This document shows, in pieces, positions 21,156-32,392 of a DNA stretch of 64,000 nucleotides. The stretch is from assembly GCA_014218235.1 (NCBI GenBank), contig CM024764.1:66749184-66813183 (forward strand), given 5' to 3'. The DNA is from Colocasia esculenta (Eukaryota > Streptophyta > Magnoliopsida > Alismatales > Araceae). A program made the position numbers and the translations under genes. A model generated the notes under the pieces. That model made no database searches. It had not been told where the DNA came from and worked only from the letters and a program-made list of their open reading frames with translations. Within the stretch, counting starts at the first letter, position 1, and each line of letters begins with the position of its first letter.

Positions 21156-24100
21156 ATGGCATCATCTAGGGCTCCGGAAACTGCACAAATGACCCCTGAT
21201 CAACTCCAGAGACTTGCTAAGATTCCCATCTGTCCAGGGAAGGTTGTAGATTTCTCCCATCTTAGTGGAAACATGTCATAGGTAGAAGAAACAGTAAATG
21301 TCATGGGATGGACCAAGCTATGCCAGATTTCTGATTCCATGGTAGAAAATGCCGTTAGAGCTTTCTATGCCTCTCTGGAAGTATCATCTAGAAATATTGT
21401 GTTTGGATATGTCAAGGGTACCAAGATTACCATATCTGAAAAGTTACTGGTTGAGATTTTGGATTGTCCAAACTTCCGGCACAAACTTAGTGAAGTCGTG
21501 CCTTTGGAAAGGCAAAAATTGGGGATCATTGGCAGATTGGTCACTGTTAGTAAAAAGGGACTTTTAATAAATGAACTGACAGCGGAGAAAAGATTGCTTC
21601 ATTCAGTTATATCAACCATTGTGACTCCTAGAGCAGGAACTCATTCTTCTATCACCTCTAGAGATTAAAATTATTATTTTGGGCTATTCAGAGGAACAAG
21701 GTAAATTTGGCTGTAATTTTCTTGGAGAGAATAATTGCTTCAAAGACTTTGCAGGAGTCCCTTCCCTATGGACCTCTTATTACTTTGATTTTCAAGAGAT
21801 TCTTAGTAGATCTATCTGAAAATATATCAGTTGGAATCAAGGAGAAAATTGGCATCTCTACCTTGAGAAGAAGTCATTATTCCTTGGTCAACAAAAAAGC
21901 AAAATTTATGGTTAAAGGATTCTATGCCAGAATGTGATCATGAGATGTTTTCTGATGACCCTACCATTTCATCATCCTCTAAAGTAGTCCAACAAGAAGA
22001 AGAGCCAGTAGCAGAAGATAGAATGGAAGAACAAAAAATTCAAGTCAGATCTGAAGTCCCAGTTCAGATTCAAGAACACCAAGAACAAGTTCCTGTTTCC
22101 TCCTCACTTCCTGAACCAGATGCACCTGAGGAAACGATAAATGAAGTCTTAAGAGATATTAGAGGAAAAGGAGTAGTCTCTAATGATATTCCTGTGGAAA
22201 CTAATTTTGAGGAAAGAGTTCATCACTTTTCCCCTTCTCAGTTTGAGACCCGGCCAAGGTCTTAGGGGGAGAGTAGCAATAGCTTCAATTCCATTTTGGA
22301 TTTTTTGAGAAAGCAACAGGAGAATCTCTTGTTCTTCAGTTGCAAGTTGAATTCATTGATGCCAAGTTCGATGGTTTGGCTGATGAAGTCAAACAAATCA
22401 AAGATTTATTACTTCAATTGGTGTGCCAACAGTGCACTTCTCGGCCATCAGGGCCTTCTTCCTCTCAGCAGCAAGAAGAACAAGTTCATGTTCAAGAGAT
22501 GTAAATACCAGAACAGGAAGAGCCAGTACTTGAACAGTAATCAGTGGAAGAAAAAGAGCCTAAGTCACAGGCAGAGCAGCAACAGTCAGCAAAAGATCAA
22601 TCTCAGCGGGTTGAACAACAACTTGAGCAGAAGCAGGACCAAGAGCCAGAATCTCAAGTACTAGGGCATGATGAGCCAGTACTTGATCAGCACAAGGAAC
22701 CTGAGCCACAGTTAGAAATGGTGGTGTTTCAACCACAAGTTGAGCAGCAGCAAGAGCCAGTGTTGGAAGAGCACCCAGCAGGAGTAACAGCAGCAGTAGA
22801 GGAATCCCAGCAAGTGCAGGAATCCCAGATGGAGTCCAAGGCCAAGAGACCTCTAGAGTCCTCTCATAATCTCCAAACCTTCAAGAGGAAAGTGAAGCGC
22901 AGACTGGTCAAAAATGGTGACCCTGTCATCCCTCCTCCTCCTTCTAGGCCAACTCCTTCTACTCCAGCTCCTTCTGTTAAGCCTCCTCCAGAGCCTAAAA
23001 AGCCAACTCCAACTGAGCCTCAACCCACTGCACCCTCTGCACCTACTCCTTTCACCACTAAAATTCCCTCACAATCCACTTTTTCTAATCCTCCTCCCCT
23101 TGCATCCATTCCAGGGGATCCACTCCACCAGGACATCAAGTTCAAAATCTACCCAATGAAATACCGGTTCAAACCTCCCAAACCTCTCACTCTCACTCTT
23201 TCCACTCAACCTCCTCAGTATTTTTCTTGTCTTCCCACTGCCTCAAGAACAGACTCCAAGAAAACACTTCTCCATCTAGCTGAAATACTTCCTAGTATTC
23301 AACTTTCCTCATCTAGTGGACCAAAACTTGGAGACAATGCTTCTAAACTCCTTCCACCTTTTTGGTATGCCTTCATCTACCACTCTGAACATCACATGAA
23401 TCTGTTCAGAGAATATCTATCTATTCATGCTTTTCTTGAAGTTCATGAGATGCCATGGTTCACCTTCGAACATTGGCTTCCTATTCTTCTCAGAACTACA
23501 CAAATTTTAGTTGAGGGACTTCAATTCATCTCTCAGAAAAGTCATAGCTTGACTCCAAAGGATTTCCTTGATCTGTATCCAGGAGAAGCAGACAAATATC
23601 AGCAAACCCAATCTAGAAACCAATTTTTAACTGTCCAGCATCACTTATCCTTAAGGTTTCATGATATGTTTGGACATTTTATCCAGGACTCTCAGGCCAA
23701 GTACACCAGAATGAAGACATTCAATTTTGATAGATTCAAATTGGGATTGCCTGATGTTTCTAAAGGCCAATGGGACAATTTGCTAAGAGGCCAAAGAGAA
23801 ATCATTCCCTCCATGACTCTGGCCTTACCCTCTGGACTGCATCCATCCTTTATAGGAGCAGTTTCCTTCAGAAGGGATTTTGCTGAAGTAGTATTCAACA
23901 GATTCATCCGCATTGCCACTAGGTTCAAAATTAAATACAAGCTCAAATTGTCTTTCCAAAGATTTGTGTTCCTCTAAATCTCCAAGAACCCCCATCATCT
24001 GTTGGATTTCCAGTTATGTTTTGCTGAATCTGAGAGACTCAATGAAGATCAGTGGGCAGCTGCCTATCCCTCTTACCACTCTGACTGTGAAAAGATGAAG

Positions 24101-24431
24101 TTCTCTCTTTATGATTTCTAGTCCAAGAGTCTTAAGGATCTGAGCCAAAGATGCAGTTGTGGACCGAGGCCTGCACTGGAACATCGATGTCCATGAGTTT
24201 CTTCTTCTTGCAGCCTCTAAGAAGTTTGTTTCCCTTAAGTATCGTTTGAGCAGGGACAAATTCCACTCCAAGATAGGCTGGTTCCATAGGCACCACATCA
24301 AATCTCATAGGAAACTGCCTACTACTAATCCCTCCTACAACATTGACCTCTCCTTGTTTGAAAATTTCTTTTGTGAAAATGAGACAAAGCTCTGGGACAC
24401 TATGCTCAGATCTTTGTACTTGCAGCTATGA
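21156..24431 (+). pseudogene. SIRE-2 envelope-like ORF (third ORF of SIRE/Maximus elements), degenerate
   Basis: Starts MASSRAPETAQMTPDQLQRL at 21156. A TAG at 21279-21281 interrupts it; the frame resumes with VRAFYASLEVSSRNIVFGYVKGTKITI up to 21668. After frame changes comes a Glu/Gln-rich, probably coiled-coil region (21924-22830), then a Pro/Thr/Ser-rich section (about 22920-23240) and a long C-terminal region (23250-24431). Position (between RNase H and the 3' LTR), size and the Pro-rich plus coiled-coil composition match the env-like ORFs described for SIRE-type elements. I see no convincing signal peptide or transmembrane span, so a surface role is not supported here. Several frameshifts make it non-functional. 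Confidence 0.75.
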
Positions 24432-24570
24432 TCTTTCTTCCCTGCCTATTTCATGTTTTCCTTGTGGTTTGTTACCCTTTCCGTTAATGCCACAAAGGGG
24501 GAGAAAGAGGAAATCTAAAAAACTTTTCACTGTTCTTTACTGTCTATTTTAAAGTTTTTGTCATTAACAA

Positions 24571-24580
24571 AAAGGGGGAG
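24571..24580 (+). other. SIRE-2 polypurine tract
   Basis: AAAGGGGGAG, 3 nt before the 3' LTR start at 24584; it primes plus-strand DNA synthesis. Confidence 0.85.
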
Positions 24581-24583
24581 AAT

Positions 24584-24630
24584 TGTTGAGCAACTACCCC
24601 TAAGAAAATCTAAAATCTTGAAGATATAGT
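24584..24630 (+). repeat. SIRE-2 3' LTR, first 47 bp (before nested Tat solo LTR)
   Basis: Identical in layout to 14016-14062 up to GATATAGT. The LTR then continues at 26054, after the nested insertion. ATAGT occurs on both sides of the insertion (24626-24630 and 26054-26058). Confidence 0.92.
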
Positions 24631-26053
24631 TGTAGACACGTGATTATGACTAATGGGTTGAACCACATTTCTTGCTACCTTAGTGGGCCCCTAATTGGTC
24701 ACTTACCTTGAGCCCATCATTTGCCTTGATTTGAGCCCATCAATCCATTAAAATGCCTTGAAATCCCGAAATCAATCATTTGAGAGAGTCCCTATAGGAA
24801 TATGACTCCTATTTTATCATGTGGTTAGAGAGAATAATCCAAGATAATTCGGGTTCCTTGTCGTGACGCATCGTGGCACCGCGACTATAGTCGCGACGGG
24901 TTGGGCCGCCGCGACAGTCCATGCATTATACATGCACGTGGGTAATACTGTCGCGTCCCCCCGCACCGCCGCGTTTCCAGTCGCGACCCTACGATCTGAC
25001 GCGACAATGTCCGAGATCTCTGGCCACCGTAACCACACCTTATTTATCCTCCCATGCACTTTGACTTGGTCTAAGAGGGTTATCCCGACCCCTTGGGCGG
25101 ATTTTTGGCCCTAAGGACTCTCCTAAGCTCCCCTAAGGACTCTACACCTGATTTTGATAGAGCTTTATCCCCCACTTTTAATTTCTAAACCTTTTTGAGG
25201 AGATAATGCCTAATATTCTCACTCCAAGCTCTATATAAGGAAGGCCCCTCCTCATGGACGGAGAGAGCCTCATGATCACCCCGAAGGGCTGCCAAAATTC
25301 CCTCTGAACTAGACTTAGCCACGCAGCCACTCATTCCCTTCATTCTCTTCACATTCCACTCCCCATAACTCACTCATTTCATCATTAATGGAGCAAGGAA
25401 CGTGAAGAGGGCGACTCTAGCAATCTCCTGGATCTCTTTGCACATCATCGGAGCTGCATCCACGCCAGGAAGTCGCCCTAATGGGGCTCATTCTCTTTAC
25501 CCTTTCTTTTTTCTATTTCTACATGCATTTTATGTCCTTTTTAAATAGAGCATATCTACCATCCACCCACGTTTTCCCACACCCACAGGGTTTTAAAACC
25601 ACCCCAGGTGCGTTCCCACCATGATCTCCCATCTCATTTCGTCTCTTAGAATAGATACTACACTTTACATGTTCTAATAGGGTCTTTTCCTTGTGTTTTC
25701 TTTTGATTGACAGGAAAGCAAGTGAAGTCTACGAGAAGCTCTGGTGCTCTGGCCGGCTGGAGGACTAGAAGAAGGTCACAACATTAATTCTCCCGCATTC
25801 AGAGAACGCGACGGCTTGGGGTGACGCGACATAGATGCGTCGACTCTCGCTGACGCGATACTAGAAACGCGGCGGCCATGGCGACCGCGACACCAGGTCA
25901 GTTTCTTGTTCTCTTCCTTTTCCTAGTTTAAGTTAGCCATTGTCTCTCCGTATCATTAGGCAACTTATCTAGGTGGCGATCACACATCATTTTTATGCTA
26001 CTAGTTTTAGTACACTTTCGCGTGTCGAGGGGAAGCCAATCCCTGTGATTACA
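24631..26053 (+). repeat. Tat-2-type solo LTR nested in SIRE-2 3' LTR (copy A)
   Basis: 1423 bp, TGTAGACAC...GATTACA, with perfect 5-bp target duplication ATAGT. TATA box CTATATAAGG at 25231. GTCGCGAC-type clusters lie at 24858-25010 (upstream of TATA) and 25798-25893. It is nearly identical to the Tat-2 3' LTR at 47881-49304. Internal sequence is absent, as expected after recombination between the two LTRs of a full element. Confidence 0.92.
25231..25240 (+). promoter_or_regulatory. TATA box of Tat solo LTR
   Basis: CTATATAAGG, conserved at 48481 in the Tat-2 3' LTR and, as a variant, at 9901-9912 (minus) in Tat-1. Confidence 0.65.
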
Positions 26054-28017
26054 ATAGTATATATCATGTTTTTGCAATAAAAAAATCTTTAAATAAACTA
26101 TCTACAAAATAAATGTATATCAAAATAAACATGCATACAACTGTATGATAAACTTCATCGCCAAAAATTTTCTAAGTCCACAGACTCTCAGTTCATCATA
26201 CTGCATCCGACTTCAATCTCCAACTGTTGACTCCGACTCCTTAAGAATCAAAGTCAAAACCATCCTGAAATTTTTCTCCATCCTGAAATTTTTCTAAGTC
26301 CATACATTTGACTCATACAGTCGAATGCTTCATAAATCCTAACTACATGATTCGACTATTCACTTCGACTTTTACAATCGAATGTTTTAGAAATCAATCT
26401 CCATAGTATCTGACTGCTAAATTCGAATCATTCTATTTCCACTCTGACTTCTACAGTCGAATTGTATTCTTCTTCTGCAGTCGAATTACTATGTTTGCAA
26501 CTTCGACTCCTACAGTCAAATCATTCTTCAACTTCTACAGTCGAATTGTATGTTATTATGAATTCAACTTCTCTATCAGTTCTGTGTTTAATACCTTTTT
26601 TGATCTTTTAAAGCTTAAACACTTAATGTAAGATTATCTCCTAATCTTTCTTACAACATTTCCAATGAACTTTTAATTTCTTATTAGTTCATCAAAAATA
26701 TTATTATTTTATTATTTTCTCTAACAAGACATGTCATATTATATTCATCTAAATCCTGCGTATGTTATTTCTGAAATATCTTAACTAATCTTTGAGTTGT
26801 TCAATGTCTTTGCTCCAGATTTTTCTAGATTCAATAGATAAAATGCATTTATGAATTCTCAGGCGCATGACATCTGACAAGACTCACCTACCACTGACAA
26901 GACCCATGCTTTACCTTTTTAGCATATATGCCTGTCTATTCTTTCTATCTGAAAGCTTGTGCATACGAGGTTTCCATACCTTCTTTCTGTACTTATCTGA
27001 CCTACCTACCTCAAAGGTATGGAGTTGCTTTCTCTTTTTATCTTGTCTTTGTTGCAGTCATTTATTGGAGCACATTTCTAGCATGTCTCCTTCACAGTCC
27101 ATTCCTAGAAAGAAAGAGCTAATCTTCTAGCTATGAAGACTGCACCTCTTTTGAAGACCTTGGAAAGAGGCAAAACTAAAGAACTCCTGGATAATAAACT
27201 CATCAAGTTCCAAAGGATCCTAGAGTTCTCTTCAAAATGGTCAGATTGCAAACAGCCACAAATTCCAACGGCTATCTTCCAAACGGCTATATTCTGAAGT
27301 GTATAAAAGAAGCTCAAGTTTGAAGAGAAGCACACACAGAGATACATAGAGCTTTTGAAAATTCCTTGAGCTACATACTTCAGATTTCTTGCAAGCCAAG
27401 TCTGAGAGCTTCCCTCTTCAGAAAACACTCCCTCTGAAGCTTTCCAAGAAGTCTTGTGTACGGTGGCAATTGTAATTGCTTATTTTCTCTAAGTCCACCA
27501 TTGTTTTTTTCAGATAGGATTTCAGTCTCATCTCTGATCAGTTAAATCCTTCTGAAGTCTGTGTTTGTTCTCAGTCCTGAGGCAAACACACAAGTCTTTT
27601 ATTCTCTTGTGTATTTTGTGCAGAAGACTATTTCTGCATTTTCCCTTCTGTGAAGGGAAGGCCATGTGAAGGTAGTTTTGTACCCCTGTTCAGGGAAGGC
27701 TTGCTTGGGAGCAAGTGGGTTTGTAATTCCTCTCAATGTGAGAGAAGGCCAATTTATTGGCAGTTAGTGGAAATCTCAAGTGGTTGGCTTGAGGACTGGA
27801 CATAGGACTTCCTAGTTGGAAGGGCCGAACCAGTATAAATTCTTGTGCATATTTGTGTGATTGTTTCCGCCTAGTTTACACTTGAATCACACACAACACA
27901 CTAAGTACTAACGAATATATTTAGTGTTGTGCATTTCAGAAGAATTTTTTTTTTTAAAAGCCAAAAAGTCCTATTCACCCCCCTCTAGGACATCTAGTGT
28001 GCCATATCGATTGAACA
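26054..28017 (+). repeat. SIRE-2 3' LTR, remainder (copy A)
   Basis: 1964 bp, continuing the LTR after the nested insertion and ending GATTGAACA, followed by target duplication GGCAT (28018-28022). The duplicated copy at 49305-51268 has exactly the same length. Confidence 0.92.
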
Positions 28018-28087
28018 GGCATGTGTAGGGCATGACGCCTAGGAAAACGGCCACCGGACAAGGGAGATTCCGGTCGGCCTGCGTCTG

Positions 28088-28240
28088 AGAACGCAACAGG
28101 GTCAAAGGCCGCGACATTGTCATGTCGGTCAATGGCCATTGCGACAAGGTCGCGATCTCCCTGGATGTCACGACCTGGTTGCGACGCATCGGAGCGTCGC
28201 GACAAGGTCGCAACCCACTGGGTCGGCGCGACCTCGGCTA
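28088..28240. repeat. GTCGCGAC-type cluster in intron 1 of Tat-1 PMD gene (copy A)
   Basis: Repeated units such as GCGACAAGGTCGC (inverted GCGAC/GTCGC arms with a 3-bp spacer). It lies between the SIRE-2 end and exon 2. The same position in Tat-2 intron 1 (44150-44325) carries a like cluster. Confidence 0.8.
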
Positions 28241-28296
28241 AGAACTCAAGGAGTGCATGCTTATGCTAACCGATTGCTTCTTCTTCATGTTTGCAG

Positions 28297-30725
28297 GGCG
28301 AGATGAGGGCCAGGGTGTCCTGGCTCCTCGTGCTGGCAGCATATTTGGCCCTCCCAGGGTTTTAGAGGGAGAGGCTAGAGGACATGGGGTTTGCGGAGGT
28401 CCTTAGGACGGACCGGATGAGGGCGGATGCTCCTCTCACCCAGGCTCTGCGTAGCAGGTGGGATGCGGAGGCGACTGCCTTCGTGTATCCATGGTGTCAT
28501 ATGATCCCCAGCCTAGAAGATGTTAGCAGGATCACCGGGTTGAGGGTGTACGGTCGCCCGGTGAGTGGATATACCTACCCATGCTATAGGGACTTAGCCC
28601 ACAGACTCCTAGGTTGGACTGTAGGTCAGAGGTCCTCCCTAGTCCCTAGGGAAGACCTACATGAAAGCCTAGGTCTAGTACAGACTGGCAGAGTGGTAGG
28701 AGAGTCAGTGGATGAGCAGTTGGATAGATTGGTGAGGAGTTGCTGGGAGACTCTGGCCAGTGAGCCTGGGGATCAGGCAGATTTGGATTTACGTCGATTC
28801 CTCACGTTCTTCCTAGGCAGACTTTTGTTTGCCACGAGGGGCGACGCAGTCCACTGTCGGTTCCTACCGCTGCTAGAGGACCTAGACCAGGTGGGGGACT
28901 ATGTGTGGGGTGCCGCCCTTCTGGCACACCAGTTCGACAGCCTGGCTGCTCCGATCGACCGACATCGATCAGCGGCTTCTTCCCTTTTCTCTAGGTACAC
29001 TTCTCCTTCTCTTGCCCTTTTACTTTAATTGCCTTTTCTGTTGTACACGTGATCTAACTGTGCCTTTCTTCTTGCAGGTGTGGACTTACCTCCACCTCCC
29101 AGGCCTGGGGAGGGGTGTTTTGGAGCGACCGGGCCTCATGCCCCTAGCTCTGCATTGGGTGCCATGCCGAGACACTGACCCCCTGGAGGAGCAGCTTGAC
29201 TCCATCTAGGACGCGATTGATGTCTACCGTCAGCTGGATGTGAGTACTCTACCCTTCTTAAATTCAAATTGATTTCTCTTTAAGTGTTTGGCTACAGATC
29301 AGATGTGGTCTTTGTTGTGCAGGTGGTGTGGCAGCCTTATCTAGGGGAGGGAGACGAGGGACAGCCTTGGTTGGAGCAGGCTCGCCCCTACTTTTGTAGG
29401 GCGACGTGGGTTCATACTCTCAACCTTTTGCTTCCTCTCCACTTGCATCTGCCTCAGAGGTCACTCGGCTTCCGTCAGAGTGATGTGGAGTTTCCCATCT
29501 GAGGCTGGACACCTCTGGTCAGAGCTTTCCAGGACTCCACGACACGACTGACTGGCGAGATTGAGCCCATGAGTAGATCACAGATTGGAAGCACCGAGGA
29601 CGATGGGTCCAGTCCCACGCAGAGTCCGACGACACGTACTTGTAGTCCTTCGTCTTGAAGTATAGGGCAAGGGTCTACAGGGGCGCCAGATGACAGGTAT
29701 ATCTCTAAACTCAGACCTTGTGATTTCTTGTAATTGAATTGGATCTGACATAATTTGATGATTTGTAGATGGACGCGGCCGGGCAGATCGCCTCTCTCAA
29801 GGCCTTGCTGCACTCTGCCGTGCAGAACCGAGAGGCAATGAGGAGGGAGACAGAGTAGCTGGTAAGTACTTACTCAGACTTCTGTATCTTACTGAATCTT
29901 TCAGCTTCTAGAGGTATTGACCAGTGTTCTATGTGCAGTGTGCAGATTGACGAGGTTGAGGATGACACAGTTGGTGCGTCCTCATCTCAGGCAGTAGTGG
30001 AGAGTTCACAGTTGGATCTAGAGGACCGACTGGCCAGTGCGCTGAGGAGGGCTGAGGAGGCAGAGACGACGCTGGAGGAGAGGTTAAGTGTAACATGACC
30101 TGGTCTCTACTTAATTTAGAGTTGGCACTGACATGTTTTTTCACAGGTGGCAGAGCTGAGGACCGCCACCAGCTAGGTGAGTCACTAGCGCAAGTAGGCC
30201 AACATGGCTGCAGTGTCGATTGCCCTGTGGTGCCTCCAGGCGGAGATGGCAGCAGCAGAGGCGGACCGGTTGCCCCCACAGGTGGAGCCATCAGCAGTGG
30301 AGGTGGCCCAGTTGCACATAGAGGTGGAGACATCAGCGGTGGAGGTGGCCCGGTGGCGCATACAGGCTGAGGCGGCGGTGTTACAGGTGGGTGAGCTGAC
30401 GACATTGCGTGCGCAGGGATCGTCAGTGGACCAGGCGGAGCTGACCCGACTATGCACTGAGCTAGCCGTGCAGTAGTCCCTAGTCTAGAAGCTTCAGAGC
30501 TGCATGGCGATGATGAGCCAGGCTGCTCGGAGTAGGAGCAGGAGCGAGAGCAGAGTGAGCGGGGCAAGTGGCACCTCCGTTAGGGAGTACTTGGCCAGTT
30601 CCTCCAGTCGTCAGAGGAATGAGGATGAGGAGAGACGCCTGGCGGGAGAGATGAGTGCTTGGAGTGCTAGGGATGGTTGTGAGATGCCACCCCCACCCGG
30701 GAGGCAGGAGGGATCTGGGGAGAGT
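28297..30725 (+). pseudogene. Tat-1 antisense gene 2, exons 2-7: PMD-coiled-coil protein (copy A)
   Basis: Exon boundaries by GT/AG and homology to Tat-2: 28297-28994, 29078-29239, 29323-29696, 29769-29861, 29939-30082 and 30147 onward; introns are 64-84 bp. Exon 2 encodes the plant mobile domain (aminotransferase-like PMD): the ITGLRVYGRPVSGYTYPCYRD block and GDAVHCRFLPLLEDLDQVG. Exon 3 begins VWTYLHLPGLGRG. Exon 4 has LGEGDEGQPW and RSLGFRQSDVEFP. Exons 5-7 are Ala/Glu/Arg-rich heptad-like coiled coil with a Ser/Arg and Gly/Pro tail. Stops: TAG in exon 2 near 28363 (shared with copy B, so older than the duplication), TAG in exon 3, others in exons 4-7. A Tekay LTR interrupts the last exon at 30726. 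Confidence 0.8.
30721..30725. repeat. Target duplication AGAGT before cut Tekay LTR (copy A)
   Basis: AGAGT precedes the Tekay LTR here and at 53969-53973. In copy B it recurs after the LTR at 57438-57442. Confidence 0.8.
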
Positions 30726-31505
30726 TGTCATGTCCCGAGAATTATGCAGCAGATATTAATTCAGATAATTCGAGTCGATATTCCGAGACGTGAACAGTCG
30801 GCAAATAAGCCTCTAGCTAGCACGCACTAAATGTGTAACAACACATCATCATAATAGGGCCCGAATATTGAACTCAATGGAAATTGTATTCAAATCTCAT
30901 CTTGTTGTATCAAAGGTAACTAATACAACTCTTTAACTATTGGATAACAGGAGTAGACTCAATAAAAGAAAAAATACATTTATTTCTCACTACCTACTAC
31001 ATGAATCTAACACTCAAAGCAAACTAACTGAAGATAGACTCATAGTGGAAACGCTCATCACTCGGACGCATTCCCATCCTCGACTTGTTCCTCCTCTTGA
31101 ATTTCATAATCACCTAGAATGGTTAAAAGTAGGGAATGAGCAAACTAGCCTAGTAGGATTTATATCTCAATGTGTGGGCAATGATATAAGTGATTAGAAA
31201 TTTAGAACTAGGTAAGCACTATGATTGTCTTGATATGCATATACAAATAAAACACATTAAAACATGATACATGAACAAGCTAGATAGAGTGATCATGATA
31301 GAGCAAGATCTAGAACAATATAACGAGATAGAACTAGCAATAGATCACTTTGTACAAGCACGCAAGATTTCACTTGTTGTCAATAGTTTTCAAGAACGCA
31401 AGATATCACTAGTTGCAATAAATGCAGGATGGCCATATCATGCAAGCAAGCAAGCAAGCACGAGCACGATCACACAAGCAAGCAAGCACGCACGAGCACG
31501 ATCAT
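30726..31505 (-). repeat. Tekay LTR, truncated (copy A)
   Basis: Same insertion as the complete solo LTR at 53974-57437, but only the first 780 bp (plus-strand order) remain. It stops within a GCAA-rich simple repeat at about 31440-31505, where the sequence switches to Tat-2. This is the only junction of the duplication with no TG/CA or target-site logic. Confidence 0.85.
31438..31500. repeat. (GCAA)n/(GCAC) simple repeat at the duplication breakpoint
   Basis: Runs of GCAAGCAA and CACGAGCACG, longer than in the matching copy B (about 54690-54718). Confidence 0.75.
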
Positions 31506-32392
31506 GTTCGGGTTTTCCTTTTATTTCTTATTTGTAAGTTTTCGGGTCGATTCGCGGTGTAGCGTATGGACGCGACATGGTCGCACCGCCGGTGAGCGTC
31601 GCGTCAACAGGTACGCTATGTTTGTTAATGCTTCCATCCATGAATCAGTTTTTTGGGTGCTTCCTGATCCATGCTGTATTAATTTAGGGTTTTGGTGCTT
31701 TTATCATCTGGTAGGGTAGTCTGTTTGAGTTGGGTTGGTGACCCACTGTGTCTTCGGGCCTCTGTCATTATCGCGGCCGCTCGCGCTGTCGCGATAGGGT
31801 CGCGGCGTACCCGGCCACCGCGACTCGGCCCGAGACCCATCTGGTCGCCATGTTTGTTTCTCATCTATCACTTGTGCATACATTTTGGGCATTTAGGCCC
31901 ATTGCATATGCTGCTAAACCCATTTGATCAGGTTCCCCCTTGGTTGAGTGAGCCCTCTCCCTATGAGCACTCGTAGGCTGACTCGGGCCCGCCTTCCGAG
32001 GACCTCCGTAAGTCCCCGTGGCCGTACGCACGTTGTGGCTCGCCGGGCTAGTTGTACCAGTTGCACCCTTAGTTTGAGCCATCCTCGTAGGTGAGTGTGT
32101 ACCACCCTTAGTCATACCGGAGCACTTGAGTTCATTCCTATCAGGGACCGCATGACCGAGTGACATCTCTTTAATCAATTCATTTAAAAGGTCAAGTTCG
32201 AATCTTAAGAAATTTGCGTTGTAAGCATGATAACTTGAGTGCTTTGATCCCCCTTCTCCTCTCTGTCTTTCTTGTCGTGATAGAGTTTAGGTGTGTCCCC
32301 CCAAATTGGTTGGAGGGTGTATGCGTCATTGTTTAGGGAGATCGAGTCAGTCTCCTCCGATCCTCGTGCTTTATCAAAATCCCCTCTTCGAC
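31506..32392 (+). other. Tat-2 leader (possibly including degraded 5' LTR sequence)
   Basis: No coding sequence is supported. GTCGCGAC-type words occur at 31560-31605 and 31775-31835. No clean LTR end or primer site is visible. The gag ATG follows at 32393. Confidence 0.5.

Larger units (their letters stand above)
14016..28017 (+). mobile_element. SIRE-2: complete SIRE/Maximus-type Ty1/copia element with nested Tat solo LTR
   Basis: Two LTRs of about 2.0 kb (14016-16048; 24584-24630 plus 26054-28017), primer site, gag, PR-IN, RT-RH, a 3.6-kb env-like region, a polypurine tract and perfect 5-bp target duplications. The 3' LTR is split by a Tat-2 solo LTR (24631-26053). The coding regions carry many stops and frameshifts, so it is non-autonomous. 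It lies in intron 1 of the Tat-1 antisense PMD gene, in the same direction as that gene. Confidence 0.93.
24631..31505. repeat. Duplicated segment, copy A
   Basis: Same order and nearly the same sequence as 47881 to about 54720: Tat LTR, SIRE LTR remainder, PMD exons 2-7, start of the Tekay LTR. Differences are scattered substitutions, many of them CG to TG or CA, plus a few small indels; I estimate 97-98% identity by eye. Similarity stops at about 31505. Confidence 0.88.

Noticed and set aside
24863..25114. Frames over the GTCGCGAC cluster of Tat LTRs (both strands)
   Set aside because: CpG-rich repeats lack stop codons; the region is U3 of an LTR.
29929..30567. Minus-strand 212-codon Pro/Ala/Ser-rich frame (also 53177-53815)
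   Set aside because: It is the reverse strand of the GC-rich coiled-coil exons of the PMD gene; the composition explains its length.
30940..31197. Frame MDNRSRLNKRKNTFISH in the cut Tekay LTR
   Set aside because: Lies within LTR DNA, is disrupted in copy B by small indels, and has no family resemblance.
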